64,000 nt of DNA, taken from Paraburkholderia elongata. GTDB lineage: Bacteria > Pseudomonadota > Gammaproteobacteria > Burkholderiales > Burkholderiaceae. The notes beneath the pieces were generated by a model. The model saw nothing but the letters and a program-made list of their open reading frames with translations, had not been told where the DNA came from and did no database searches. This document shows, piece by piece, positions 18,126 through 26,843 of this stretch. The stretch's first letter is position 1. Every line of letters begins with the position of its first letter. The DNA lies in the NCBI RefSeq assembly GCF_013177735.1, contig NZ_WOEZ01000117.1:1-64000 (forward strand), written 5' to 3'. The position numbers and the translations under genes were made by a program.

Positions 18126-19385
18126 TCAGCTGCGGCGTCCACTTGTCGGGATCTCGCAAAAAGGAATCGACTTATCCACGCGGATCTCGCTTGGTAGCCC
18201 AAGAACGCGTTCCGCGATGATGTTGCGCAGGATTTCGTCCGTTCCACCCTCGATTCTGGTTCCCGGTGAGCGCATTAGCATTGCCTGGAAGCGTCCGTCC
18301 GACACCGTTTCGTCCGCATCGGTCACCAGGCCCGTTGGCCCCTGCAAATCGAGGGCAAACATTGCGAGTTCCTGCATCGTCGTCCCCGCAACCAACTTGC
18401 CAATGGAGTTCTCGGGGCCTGGCAATTGCCCTTTGGACAAGGCGGTGATGGATCGCATCGCCGTATATTTCAGACCGTTCGCTCGCGTCGCAAAGTTCGC
18501 AAGCCGCGCCCTAACCATCGGGTTGTCGATCGCTGGACGCCCGTCAAGTTGAGCACTCATGCAGTACGAGAACAGTTCGGGAAAGCCGGTGGGCATTCCC
18601 GAACCAATCGACAATCTTTCATTCATGAGCGTCGTAAGCGAGACTTCCCAACCTTGGCCCACCGCACCTAGGCGCTGGGTATCGGGAATCCGGACGTCGG
18701 TAAAGTAAACCTCGTTAAAATCCGACTTGCCACTCACCTGCTTGATGGGGCGCACTTCGATACCGGCCGACCGCATGTCCACGAAGAACATGGTCAGCCC
18801 CTTATGCTTGGCCACGGTTGAATCCGTGCGAGTCAGCAACAGGCCGTAGTCCGCATAGTGCGCGCCACTAGTCCATACTTTCTGCCCATTGACGATCCAA
18901 TCGCCGGTCCCATCCGGCGCCCGCTCCGCCTTCGTCCTCAATCCCGCAAGGTCCGACCCTGCCGTCGGCTCAGAGAAGAGCTGACACCAGATTTGCTCAC
19001 CCGAGGCGAGCGGCGGTAGCAGCCGACGTTTATGGTCCTCGTTGGCCCAGGCAATCATCGTCGGTCCGCACATGCCGTGGCCAATGTTGAATAGCCGGCT
19101 AAGCGCAATGTAGATCCCTTCTTCCTGATTCCAGATTACGCGTTCGATGGGGCCGAGCCCTGCGCCGCCGTACTCCTTCGGCCATTGAAGACAGGCAAAG
19201 CCACCTTCGGACTTCTTCTTCTGCCAGGCTTTCGAAGCCAGAATCGGGTCCTCGCTCGTGACGCCGCTGTGTCCAAAGCTCGCCTTGAGCAGTTCTGCGT
19301 CGAGATGGCTCGGTGCGTTCGCATCGATCCATTCCCGGGCGCGTCGTCGAAAGTCCGCTTCTGTTGGGGTGTCGCTGAAATCCAT
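18126..19385 (-). CDS. Acyl-CoA dehydrogenase, catalytic subunit of a heteromeric pair
   Basis: This 419-residue protein starts at ATG 19385 after GAGGAGAA. It begins MDFSDTPTEADFRRRAREW and has LFSEPTAGSDLAGLRT and GGTDEILRNIIAERVLGLP. Helix G has LMNERLSIG, whose Glu occupies the catalytic position of IVD/LCAD-type enzymes. The adjacent upstream gene (gap 11 bases) encodes a smaller partner lacking that Glu. Such pairs form alpha2beta2 dehydrogenases in steroid and cholesterol side-chain breakdown in actinobacteria and proteobacteria (family knowledge). This supports a bulky or branched CoA substrate. Confidence 0.9.
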   Translation of the reverse strand: MDFSDTPTEADFRRRAREWIDANAPSHLDAELLKASFGHSGVTSEDPILASKAWQKKKSEGGFACLQWPKEYGGAGLGPIERVIWNQEEGIYIALSRLFNIGHGMCGPTMIAWANEDHKRRLLPPLASGEQIWCQLFSEPTAGSDLAGLRTKAERAPDGTGDWIVNGQKVWTSGAHYADYGLLLTRTDSTVAKHKGLTMFFVDMRSAGIEVRPIKQVSGKSDFNEVYFTDVRIPDTQRLGAVGQGWEVSLTTLMNERLSIGSGMPTGFPELFSYCMSAQLDGRPAIDNPMVRARLANFATRANGLKYTAMRSITALSKGQLPGPENSIGKLVAGTTMQELAMFALDLQGPTGLVTDADETVSDGRFQAMLMRSPGTRIEGGTDEILRNIIAERVLGLPSEIRVDKSIPFCEIPTSGRRS

Positions 19386-19396
19386 GTCAATTCTCC

Positions 19397-20536
19397 TCAA
19401 TTAGGCGCCAAATCGCGCTCACGGGACACCATTCGCTCAATCAAACGGTCTTCCCACGTCCAAAGCGAACCCACGGCGAGACCGAGTGCGTTGGAACGGC
19501 GGTAATAGAGGTGGCAGTCAAATTCCCAAGTGAAACCCGCGCCGCCGTGTACCTGAATACTGTTCTTGGCGCAGTGCTGAAACGCCTGCGTCGCGGACAC
19601 CCGTGCGTTTGCCGCGGCGACCGGCAATTCCGACGCGTTTGCAGACAGCGCCCAAGCTCCGTAGTACGCGTTTGAACGCGCCAGCGTTGCCGACACGTAC
19701 ATGTCGGCCAGCATGTGCTTGATTGCCTGAAATGAACCGATCTGACGGCCAAAAGCCATTCGATCGAGGGCATAGTCACGCGCCAGTTCGATCGAACGAT
19801 CGGCCCCCCCAACCTGCTCAAAGGCAATCAGAACGGCCGCTTGATCAAGGACACGTTCGATGATGGCCCGACCCTCGCCCGCATTGCCGAGAGGCTCCGC
19901 AGCCGCACCGTCGAATACCAATCTGGCCTGGCTTCGGGTTGGGTCTATGTTCTCCACGACCTCACGCCTAACGCAAGGCCCGTTCAAGTCCACAAGAAAC
20001 AGCGAAATTTCATCTGATGCACCGCGTCCGTGCTCCCGTGCCGCCACTACCGCAACGTCGGCGATGTCACCATCAGGCACAGGAACCTTGACACCGCTTA
20101 TGGTCCCGCGCTCCGCAATTGTGCGCATCGCTGCCGAACCAGCATGTCCCGGGTTTTCAGTCATCGCAAAAGTTCCAACGATGTCGGCGCTTGCGATTCC
20201 GGGGAGCCACCGCGACTTCTGCTCGTCCGAGCCTGCCAGCATCAGAAACTGAGCCGCAAGATAGATAGACGATGAGACCGGCACCGGAGCAAGACTCCTG
20301 CCGAGCTCCTCGGCCAGCACACACAACTCGAGATAACCGAGCCCCACCCCACCAAACTCCTCCGGAATTGCGGCCCCCAACACGCCGAGCCCCGCCAACT
20401 CCTTGTACAACACGCGATCGAAAGAACTGTTGCCCTCCAGGACCGATCGCACGGCCGATATCGGACACCGTTCTTTCAGAAACCGGCGCAATTGGTCGCG
20501 CAACATAATCTGTTCGTCGGAAAAATCCAGATTCAT
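19397..20536 (-). CDS. Acyl-CoA dehydrogenase, non-catalytic partner subunit
   Basis: This 379-residue protein starts MNLDFSDEQIMLRDQLRRFL. The fold is acyl-CoA dehydrogenase, but the middle is shortened and the FAD/substrate motif reads AMTENPGHAGSAAMRT. The helix-G position has QAAVLIAFEQVGG with no Glu, and the C-terminal (Y)EGT/GGT loop is replaced by LGLAVGSLWTWE. These losses fit the beta-type subunit of heteromeric dehydrogenases, which keeps an FAD-binding face but supplies no base. Its gene precedes the catalytic subunit by 11 bases. Pairing is inferred from order and motif loss. Confidence 0.87.
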   Translation of the reverse strand: MNLDFSDEQIMLRDQLRRFLKERCPISAVRSVLEGNSSFDRVLYKELAGLGVLGAAIPEEFGGVGLGYLELCVLAEELGRSLAPVPVSSSIYLAAQFLMLAGSDEQKSRWLPGIASADIVGTFAMTENPGHAGSAAMRTIAERGTISGVKVPVPDGDIADVAVVAAREHGRGASDEISLFLVDLNGPCVRREVVENIDPTRSQARLVFDGAAAEPLGNAGEGRAIIERVLDQAAVLIAFEQVGGADRSIELARDYALDRMAFGRQIGSFQAIKHMLADMYVSATLARSNAYYGAWALSANASELPVAAANARVSATQAFQHCAKNSIQVHGGAGFTWEFDCHLYYRRSNALGLAVGSLWTWEDRLIERMVSRERDLAPN

Positions 20537-20610
20537 CTCTCTTGCCTCATTTCATTCCGGATACGCTTGGCCCATACGCCAAATTCACCCAGCGACACGC
20601 CAGATGTACG

Positions 20611-21402
20611 CTATGAATAGTTTGGTGGACGATTCTCCAGAAAGGACGCGATACCTTCCTTGTAGTTATCGTCGCGCGCGCAGAGCACCTGGTTGCGGTC
20701 CTCCATAGCTATCACCGCTTCCAGACCTTGCGCGTCGACCGCGCAATTAAGAGCTTCTTTCGTCAGGCGCAGCCCCAATGGCGTGGCATTCAGCATGTCT
20801 TTAACAAACGCACGCCCCTCATCCTCGAGGACGTCCGGTTCCACGATCCGGCTGAACAAACCGAGTTCCCGCGCTCGCTCGGAGTCCATGAAGCGCCCCG
20901 TCAACATGAACTCCGCGGCAATGGATGAGCCAACCATACGAGGAAGAAAGTATGAGACACCCATATCGCAGGCGCTAAGACCGATGCGGATGAATGCTGC
21001 GTTCATCCGGGTCGACGGTGTTCCAATGCGCACGTCGGACGCGAGCGCCAATCCAAAGCCACCTCCGCACGCAGCGCCATTGACAAGCGCCACGATTGGC
21101 TGGGGACAGCGCCGCATCGCGATGACAATTTCAGAAATGCCGCGTTGATAATCCAGATGTGCGCCGGTGCTGCTGAATCCGCCGGACCTGCGCTCCTTGA
21201 GGTCGAGACCTGCGCAGAATGCCCGACCAGCGCCGGCCAACACCACTACCCGGACATCGCGGCGCAAGTACAGTTCTGAAAAGAGCGAACGAAGCTCCTC
21301 AAGAAGCACCGGATTGAGCGCGTTCAATTGATCAGGACGATTCATTGTGACCCATAGCGCGGCCCCCTCCTCGTGAACGAGCAGGTGTACATACTCCCTC
21401 AT
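20611..21402 (-). CDS. Enoyl-CoA hydratase/isomerase family protein
   Basis: This 263-residue crotonase starts MREYVHLLVHEEG after GGGAGATAGG. The oxyanion segments are AFCAGLDLKERR and NGAACGGGFGLALASDVRIG. In the catalytic segment (IGLSACDMGVSYFLPRMVG) an Asp stands in place of the second hydratase Glu. That pattern is common in isomerase- or hydratase-like EchA proteins, so the exact reaction is open. The C-terminal FLENRPPNY motif is intact. It is part of the large operon between the dehydrogenase pair and the dienoyl-CoA-reductase-like SDR. Confidence 0.9.
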   Translation of the reverse strand: MREYVHLLVHEEGAALWVTMNRPDQLNALNPVLLEELRSLFSELYLRRDVRVVVLAGAGRAFCAGLDLKERRSGGFSSTGAHLDYQRGISEIVIAMRRCPQPIVALVNGAACGGGFGLALASDVRIGTPSTRMNAAFIRIGLSACDMGVSYFLPRMVGSSIAAEFMLTGRFMDSERARELGLFSRIVEPDVLEDEGRAFVKDMLNATPLGLRLTKEALNCAVDAQGLEAVIAMEDRNQVLCARDDNYKEGIASFLENRPPNYS

Positions 21403-21432
21403 GTTCCTATCTCCCAGTGGAAATTAACTCAT

Positions 21433-22218
21433 TCATGCGACCAGGTTCTTGTCGCTTGAATCGCCCAGTCCAGCGCCTCCGTCGCAGTTGAGAATTGTCC
21501 CGGTGATATAGGAAGCGGCATCGGTGCACAGAAAGACGGCACTGTCCGCCACCTCTCGTGCTTCACCGAAGCGGCGCAACGGAACGCGCGCCGCTCTTTC
21601 GGCCACCGCTTCATCCGTCGGCGCCAATCGCGCCATACCTTCAGTTCCACGGATCGGCCCGGGCGATATGCCATTCACCCTAACGCCATGAGGACCCCAC
21701 TCCATAGCCAGCACGCGCAACAGTTGGTTTATCCCCGCTTTCGCGGCACAGGCGTGTGCCTGCATCATGGTGGCGTTGACCGCCTGATTGGCTGTGATCG
21801 CAATCAGCGAAGCTCCAGGTCGATTCAACAGGTCATAAGACGCGCGGAAAACGTTGAACGTACCGTTGAGATCAATATCTACAACCGTCCGAAACCCGTT
21901 GGCCGAGATACCAACCGCCGGCGCCATGAAGTTTCCCGCCGCCCCGGAAATCACGATGTCGAGCCCACCAAACGCACTTGCAACATCTTCCAGGACGGCT
22001 CTGGTTGCATCGAAATCACGAACGTCACACGAACGACCGAGCGCGCCTTCGCCGATCTCCGCGGCTGCAGCTGCAGCCTTATCCGGATTACGGCCAGCCA
22101 CCGCTACGCGTGCGCCGAGCTGCGCCATACGCTTTGCGATGCCCAGGTTGATTCCGCTGGTTCCGCCGGCGATAAACGCACTGCGTCCAGATAAAATGTT
22201 CTCAGAATAAACGTCCAC
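21433..22218 (-). CDS. 2,4-dienoyl-CoA reductase-like SDR
   Basis: Starting at GTG 22218, with AAAGGTGGG about 8 bases upstream, the product has 261 residues, the family length. A GTG at 22278 overlaps the stop of the preceding gene as GTGA and cannot be excluded. GGTSGINLGIA is the cofactor loop. The usual YxxxK is HACAAK, with no Tyr. This loss and the segment SPGPIRGTEGMARL are typical of peroxisomal-type 2,4-dienoyl-CoA reductases (DECR2/PECR-like), which reduce dienoyl-CoA with NADPH. It implies an unsaturated chain in the substrate or intermediates. Confidence 0.87.
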   Translation of the reverse strand: MDVYSENILSGRSAFIAGGTSGINLGIAKRMAQLGARVAVAGRNPDKAAAAAAEIGEGALGRSCDVRDFDATRAVLEDVASAFGGLDIVISGAAGNFMAPAVGISANGFRTVVDIDLNGTFNVFRASYDLLNRPGASLIAITANQAVNATMMQAHACAAKAGINQLLRVLAMEWGPHGVRVNGISPGPIRGTEGMARLAPTDEAVAERAARVPLRRFGEAREVADSAVFLCTDAASYITGTILNCDGGAGLGDSSDKNLVA

Positions 22219-22274
22219 GATGCCCACCTTTATTACAGAATTTAGGATTACAGATTTTTTATGAACTTTGACGA

Positions 22275-24386
22275 TCACTGTGAACTTTCATCCGATACAG
22301 CCTCATTGATGACTTCATCCATGAAGCCCCTACCTTCCGACACAAGATACTCAAGGAGCGCCGCCGGCTTGAAGCGCTCACCATAACGGCGTTCAAATTC
22401 ACGCATCTTTGCGAGAATCACCTCCAACCCCACCAGATCGGCCCAAAACATGGGCCCCCCTCGATACAAAGGCCAGCCATAGCGCTTGATCCATACCGTA
22501 TCAATATCGGAAGCACGTGCGGCAATTCCCTCTTCCAGAATTTTTGCACCCTCATTGATCATCGGGTAAAGGCAGCGCTCAAGGATTTCCTGATTCGAAA
22601 TCGAACGCCGGGTGATTTGTCGGTCCAACGCAAGATCGCGCACCACTCTCTCGGCAACTGCGGAAGGTCTTCTCTTACCGTTGTGGTCGTAGTCGTAATA
22701 CCCAGAACCAATCTTCAAGCCCACGCGCCCCATTGCACAAAGGGCTTCGCAAACCGGCGAGGCTACGGCGGCGCCCTGATCCACGTCATCAAGGCCAGCC
22801 AAATCACGCCGGGCAAAGGGCCCCATGGGCATCCCGAAATCGTAGATGACGCGATCAATATCCCAGGGCAACGCGCCTTCGAACAGCAGGTTCTGTAGTT
22901 CGAGCGTCTGCTGCGCAAGCATTCGATCTCCGACAAGCCCAGAGCAATTCTTGACGACTACAGGTACCTTACGGATCTTCTTGCCCAGCTCAATAACCGT
23001 CGCGACGACCGTCGCGCCCGTTTCGGAACCGCGAATGACTTCAAGCAACCCCCTGTCGTTGGCCGGGGAGAAAAAATGCAGACCGATAACATCTTGCGCT
23101 CGACTCGTCGCTGCAGCAATTTCGTCAACGTCGAGGGAGGAAATGCTAGTTGCGAGAATTGTGCCCGGCGTGGCAAGGTTGTCCAGCTTTCTGAACACGT
23201 CGACCTTCAGATCCAGGCGTTCAGACACTGCTTCGATGACCAGTTCGCAGCCGCTCACGCTGTCTAGCTTCGTCGAGGTGTTCAACAGATTTATTCGGCG
23301 GTTAATTTCCTGTTGCGTCAACTGCCCCTTCTTTGCGGCAATCTCATAGCTCCTTTGTATCGCTGCGCAACCTTTTCGCAGAGCCATCTGATCCGTGTCA
23401 ATCATGGTTACCGGAATCCCGACATTGAGAAAATTCATCGCAATGCCTGGACCCGTCGTTTCCGCACCGATTACACCGACATGTTCGATCTTTCGCCTCT
23501 CCGTTCTGTCGGGTATATCGGGAACCGTCGCGACCTTACGCTCTGCAAAAAATGCATACCGCTGCGCCTTTGATTGAGTCCCGTTCAGCAACATTCGAAA
23601 TAGTCGCCGTTCCTCATCCAGACCTTCTTCGAACGATAGATTCACAGCAGCTTCGATGGCTTTGATGTTCGCTTCCGGCGCATCGAATCCTCGGAATCTC
23701 CGGGCGTTCTCCTCTCGATATTCGAGAAAGATTTCCGGCCTTTGGCGCGCTTCCTCGAGCTTGTCGTTGAGATCGGTTAATCTTGCTGCTTTGACGCCTT
23801 CGTCGATCATGCGCTTCGCGAAAGCAATGGCACCGCCACGCAGGCTTCCTTCGTCGACCAGTTCATCAAATAACCCCATTGCAACGGCGGTCTTGGCGGA
23901 AATATGCCGTCCGGTAGTTAGCAGATCCAGAGCTCTTTCAACGCCCACGATACGTGGCAGACGCTGCGTTCCCCCAGCCCCGGGCAAAAGTCCGATATTG
24001 ACTTCAGGCCAGCCTGCCTTGGCTGACGGGACTGCCACGCGAAAATCTGCAACCAGAGCGATTTCCAATCCAGTACCGAGCGCCGTTCCGTGAATTGCTG
24101 CAATAACAGGTTTCGATATACGCTCCAACGTCTCCTGTACTTCCCGTACACTTGGCCCGACTAGAGGTTTGCCAATCTCCGTGATATCCACGCCGACCAA
24201 AAAGGTCTTACCTTTGCAGATGAGCACAATTGCCTGTGCCTCCGGATCGGCACTCGCGCGTCTGAATGCATTAACCAATCCTGTACGGACATCAGCCGAC
24301 AAAGCATTCACTGGTGGTGAGTCTACCGTGACGATTGCAACATTGCGTTCAATCGAGACATCAACGACAGCATTGATAATATCCAT
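22275..24386 (-). CDS. FadB-like enoyl-CoA hydratase / 3-hydroxyacyl-CoA dehydrogenase fusion with altered dehydrogenase sites
   Basis: This 703-residue fusion has a crotonase domain (1-280), an NAD-binding domain (about 300-480) and 3HCDH C-terminal domains (480-690). The hydratase Glu lies in GWPEVNIGLLPGAGG. Compared with the paralog at 52943-55018, the glycine-rich loop GAGTMG is GAETTG (Glu309), SNTS is TSIS (413-416), and the Asn of GFVGNR is Asp487 (GLVGDR). The oxyanion AGAD is VGVD. His437 and Glu449 remain. NAD binding and dehydrogenase turnover are probably impaired, so it may act mainly as a hydratase or on a special substrate. It is the eighth gene from the 3' end of the large operon. 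Confidence 0.9.
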   Translation of the reverse strand: MDIINAVVDVSIERNVAIVTVDSPPVNALSADVRTGLVNAFRRASADPEAQAIVLICKGKTFLVGVDITEIGKPLVGPSVREVQETLERISKPVIAAIHGTALGTGLEIALVADFRVAVPSAKAGWPEVNIGLLPGAGGTQRLPRIVGVERALDLLTTGRHISAKTAVAMGLFDELVDEGSLRGGAIAFAKRMIDEGVKAARLTDLNDKLEEARQRPEIFLEYREENARRFRGFDAPEANIKAIEAAVNLSFEEGLDEERRLFRMLLNGTQSKAQRYAFFAERKVATVPDIPDRTERRKIEHVGVIGAETTGPGIAMNFLNVGIPVTMIDTDQMALRKGCAAIQRSYEIAAKKGQLTQQEINRRINLLNTSTKLDSVSGCELVIEAVSERLDLKVDVFRKLDNLATPGTILATSISSLDVDEIAAATSRAQDVIGLHFFSPANDRGLLEVIRGSETGATVVATVIELGKKIRKVPVVVKNCSGLVGDRMLAQQTLELQNLLFEGALPWDIDRVIYDFGMPMGPFARRDLAGLDDVDQGAAVASPVCEALCAMGRVGLKIGSGYYDYDHNGKRRPSAVAERVVRDLALDRQITRRSISNQEILERCLYPMINEGAKILEEGIAARASDIDTVWIKRYGWPLYRGGPMFWADLVGLEVILAKMREFERRYGERFKPAALLEYLVSEGRGFMDEVINEAVSDESSQ

Positions 24387-24505
24387 GGCCTACCGTACTC
24401 TTCCGATGTTACGCAAGCAGCGGCGATTAGTTCGGTCAGTCCGCAGAGGCTTCTTCACGCTATTACCGAATCCGAGAGAGCGCTGCACGCCCCAATGCCT
24501 TCGCT

Positions 24506-25300
24506 TTATCGCCGCGCATTGCCTTTAAAGTTCGCAGGACGTTTTTCGCGAAATGCGGCAACACCCTCGTCAAAGTCCGGATTCTTGCCTGCAGTGCGTT
24601 GAGCTTCCCGCTCGAGCGCCAGCTGTTCGGAAAACGGTTCATCCAAAGCCGACCAGGCCAGTTTCCGAATCAAGCGATACGTATCAGTCGGCCCATTCGC
24701 GAGTCGAACCGCAATCTCGAGTGCCACAGAGACGGCTTCGCCATCAGGCACGACGCGATTGATCAGGCCCCAGCTCAGTGCCTGCTCGGCACTGATCTTT
24801 TCCGCTAGAAGCATCATCTCCATTGCCCGAACGCGCCCAGCAGCCGACGCGAGCAGATACGCAGACCCACCGTCAGGCACAAGCCCAACGCGCGAAAATG
24901 CCTGCAGGAAATAGGCGCTCTCTGAGGCAATGACAATATCGCCCGCCAATGCGAAAGCACATCCGACCCCAGCGGCAGCGCCATTGACTGCAGTCACAAT
25001 AGGAATAGCGAGATTGCGAAGATGCAGCATGAGTGGATTAAACTGCCGCTCAAGTCGCTCCCCCGCATCGCGCTCATCGACAGGTTTGCTTGCCGCTCCG
25101 GTGACGAGGTTCACACCGGACGAGAACCCCCGTCCTTCTCCGGTCAGGACAATGGCGCGAGCCTCTGCTTCGGCGCGAGTAAAGGCTTCCTTGAGTTGAT
25201 CGGCCATGCCCTCCGAGAATGCATTGAGGGTTTTCGGGTCGTTCAATCGAATGATCGCGACATCATGCTCGAGGGTATAAATCACCAATGCTTCAGACAT
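24506..25300 (-). CDS. Enoyl-CoA hydratase/isomerase family protein (PaaG-like)
   Basis: ATG 25300, with GGAGA upstream, gives 264 residues; the 65-residue extension of the longer frame has no family match. Oxyanion segments GFSSGVNL and NGAAAGVGCAFALAGD are present. The active-site segment VGLVPDGGSAYLLA carries Asp rather than Glu, as in PaaG-type isomerases and related hydratases. The FREKRPANF C-terminus is typical. It probably isomerises or hydrates an enoyl-CoA in the pathway. The operon neighbours are the FadB-like fusion (119 bases downstream) and the CurA-like reductase. Confidence 0.9.
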   Translation of the reverse strand: MSEALVIYTLEHDVAIIRLNDPKTLNAFSEGMADQLKEAFTRAEAEARAIVLTGEGRGFSSGVNLVTGAASKPVDERDAGERLERQFNPLMLHLRNLAIPIVTAVNGAAAGVGCAFALAGDIVIASESAYFLQAFSRVGLVPDGGSAYLLASAAGRVRAMEMMLLAEKISAEQALSWGLINRVVPDGEAVSVALEIAVRLANGPTDTYRLIRKLAWSALDEPFSEQLALEREAQRTAGKNPDFDEGVAAFREKRPANFKGNARR

Positions 25301-25616
25301 CGAATGTCTCCTACTATCTGCTTTTCGAGAATCATTTAAATGCTCTGCCAGCGACCCGAACTTTCGCACAATGCGGTCGCTCTGGCGTCGGCGCCCATCT
25401 TGGGCTCGACCGGGAATGTGGGCGTGCAAGTACATAGTCCCGATATCGAAAGTCGATTCCGGATCAATACCACTGACGTGCTTGCCTCTATCCAAATTCA
25501 GCTACTGGCACGAAGAGATGGATAACCAGCGTTTCGCCCCACCCTTTGGCAATCTCATGCCTAACCAGCCGGAGTAGTACACAGGTCGACAGTTCTGTAT
25601 GGCATTTCACCATTCG

Positions 25617-26732
25617 TCACAATGTCCCGAATTCCACCTGCTGTTTCCCGGCATGTCCCGATCGATACATTTCAACAATGGCGCTCGGCAGATTCTCAAA
25701 ACCAGCCACCACATTGCTGATGGGCTTTAGTCTTCCTGCGAGCATCAGACGGGACAGATCGTCTTCGGCGCGAAGGCGTTCGTGATAGAACGCATCGACA
25801 ATCCAGGCCTCAGACTTGATGTTTCGTTCGCGAAGAATCTTTTCGATCTCATCTGTAATACCGACCATCTGACGCAGTGTCGCGGGTCCGGCGCTACTGT
25901 CCAATTTCTCGGCATAGAGCGAAGCGGCTGCCCCGTAGGACACCATCCGCGCATTGCGATTCATCAACCCGACTACGGCTTCGGTAAGCGCCCCACCTAC
26001 ACCGTCAGAATAGACGTCAATCCCCTCGGGAAAGGCTTCGGCGATCTCGGCTTTGAGGTTATCCGAGCGATAGTCGATGCAACGGTCGATACCCAAGGTA
26101 TCGACAACCCATTGGCATCGGTCGGAACCACCGGCGAATCCGACCACGTAACTTCCGGCAATTTTCGCGAGCTGCGCCGCAATCGAGCCAACGGAGCCGG
26201 ACGTACCTGCTACGGCAACCTTATAGGAAGGCATAAGCGGACCACACTCTCGCGCCCCGAAGTACGCAGTCATGCCAGAGGTACCGAACATTTCCAACAG
26301 CACCGCAGGCGACCACATCTTCACCAACTCGGGCCTGAACTTGTATGTCCATTGTGAGTTGGTGCCGTTTAACGCCTTGACCAGTTCACTCGGGGATGGG
26401 TAACCGATGGCTCCGTCGAAGCTCGAAATCACTTGATAGTCTTGCCAACCCGTCTGGCATGTAATCACATCACCTTCATTGAATGCAGGATCACGTGACT
26501 TGATCACCACCGCACATGCATAGTTTGACAGGTCAGTTTCGCCGAGTTTTGTAACTCCTTTGGCCATGCGCATGCGAGCAGCCGAATGTACATTGACGAG
26601 AATCACACGAACCAGAGCTTGTCCCGGCTCAAGTTCCGGAATCGCACATTCCCGCATCTCGAACTGTTCCAGTTCGAGCGTATCGTTCACCAAGGGTTTG
26701 GCGTATATCCACTGCCTAAAGGTCTGAGGCAT
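25617..26732 (-). CDS. Zinc-independent MDR reductase, CurA/PTGR-like
   Basis: This 371-residue protein starts at ATG 26732 after AAGGAAG. The N-terminus (RQWIYAKPLVNDTLEL, then VHSAARMRM) fits the CurA / leukotriene B4 dehydrogenase branch of medium-chain reductases. The central MFGTSGMTAYFGARE and the cofactor loop AGTSGSVGSIAAQLAK support NADPH-dependent enone or enoyl reduction. No zinc ligands are visible. The C-terminal RNIKSEAWIVDAFYHERL has decayed copies at 10670-11255 and 60655-61117. It lies 317 bases upstream of the hydratase; a reduction step on an alpha,beta-unsaturated ketone or CoA ester is likely. Confidence 0.88.
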   Translation of the reverse strand: MPQTFRQWIYAKPLVNDTLELEQFEMRECAIPELEPGQALVRVILVNVHSAARMRMAKGVTKLGETDLSNYACAVVIKSRDPAFNEGDVITCQTGWQDYQVISSFDGAIGYPSPSELVKALNGTNSQWTYKFRPELVKMWSPAVLLEMFGTSGMTAYFGARECGPLMPSYKVAVAGTSGSVGSIAAQLAKIAGSYVVGFAGGSDRCQWVVDTLGIDRCIDYRSDNLKAEIAEAFPEGIDVYSDGVGGALTEAVVGLMNRNARMVSYGAAASLYAEKLDSSAGPATLRQMVGITDEIEKILRERNIKSEAWIVDAFYHERLRAEDDLSRLMLAGRLKPISNVVAGFENLPSAIVEMYRSGHAGKQQVEFGTL

Positions 26733-26843
26733 TTTTGACTTCCTTGAGGTCAATCCGTGTCGGGCGGCTACTCACAGCCGCCTCCGACGCCCCCCCCACG
26801 TATGGGGAAAGGTTCGGCGTTGCGTCTGCATGGTATGTGCCTT

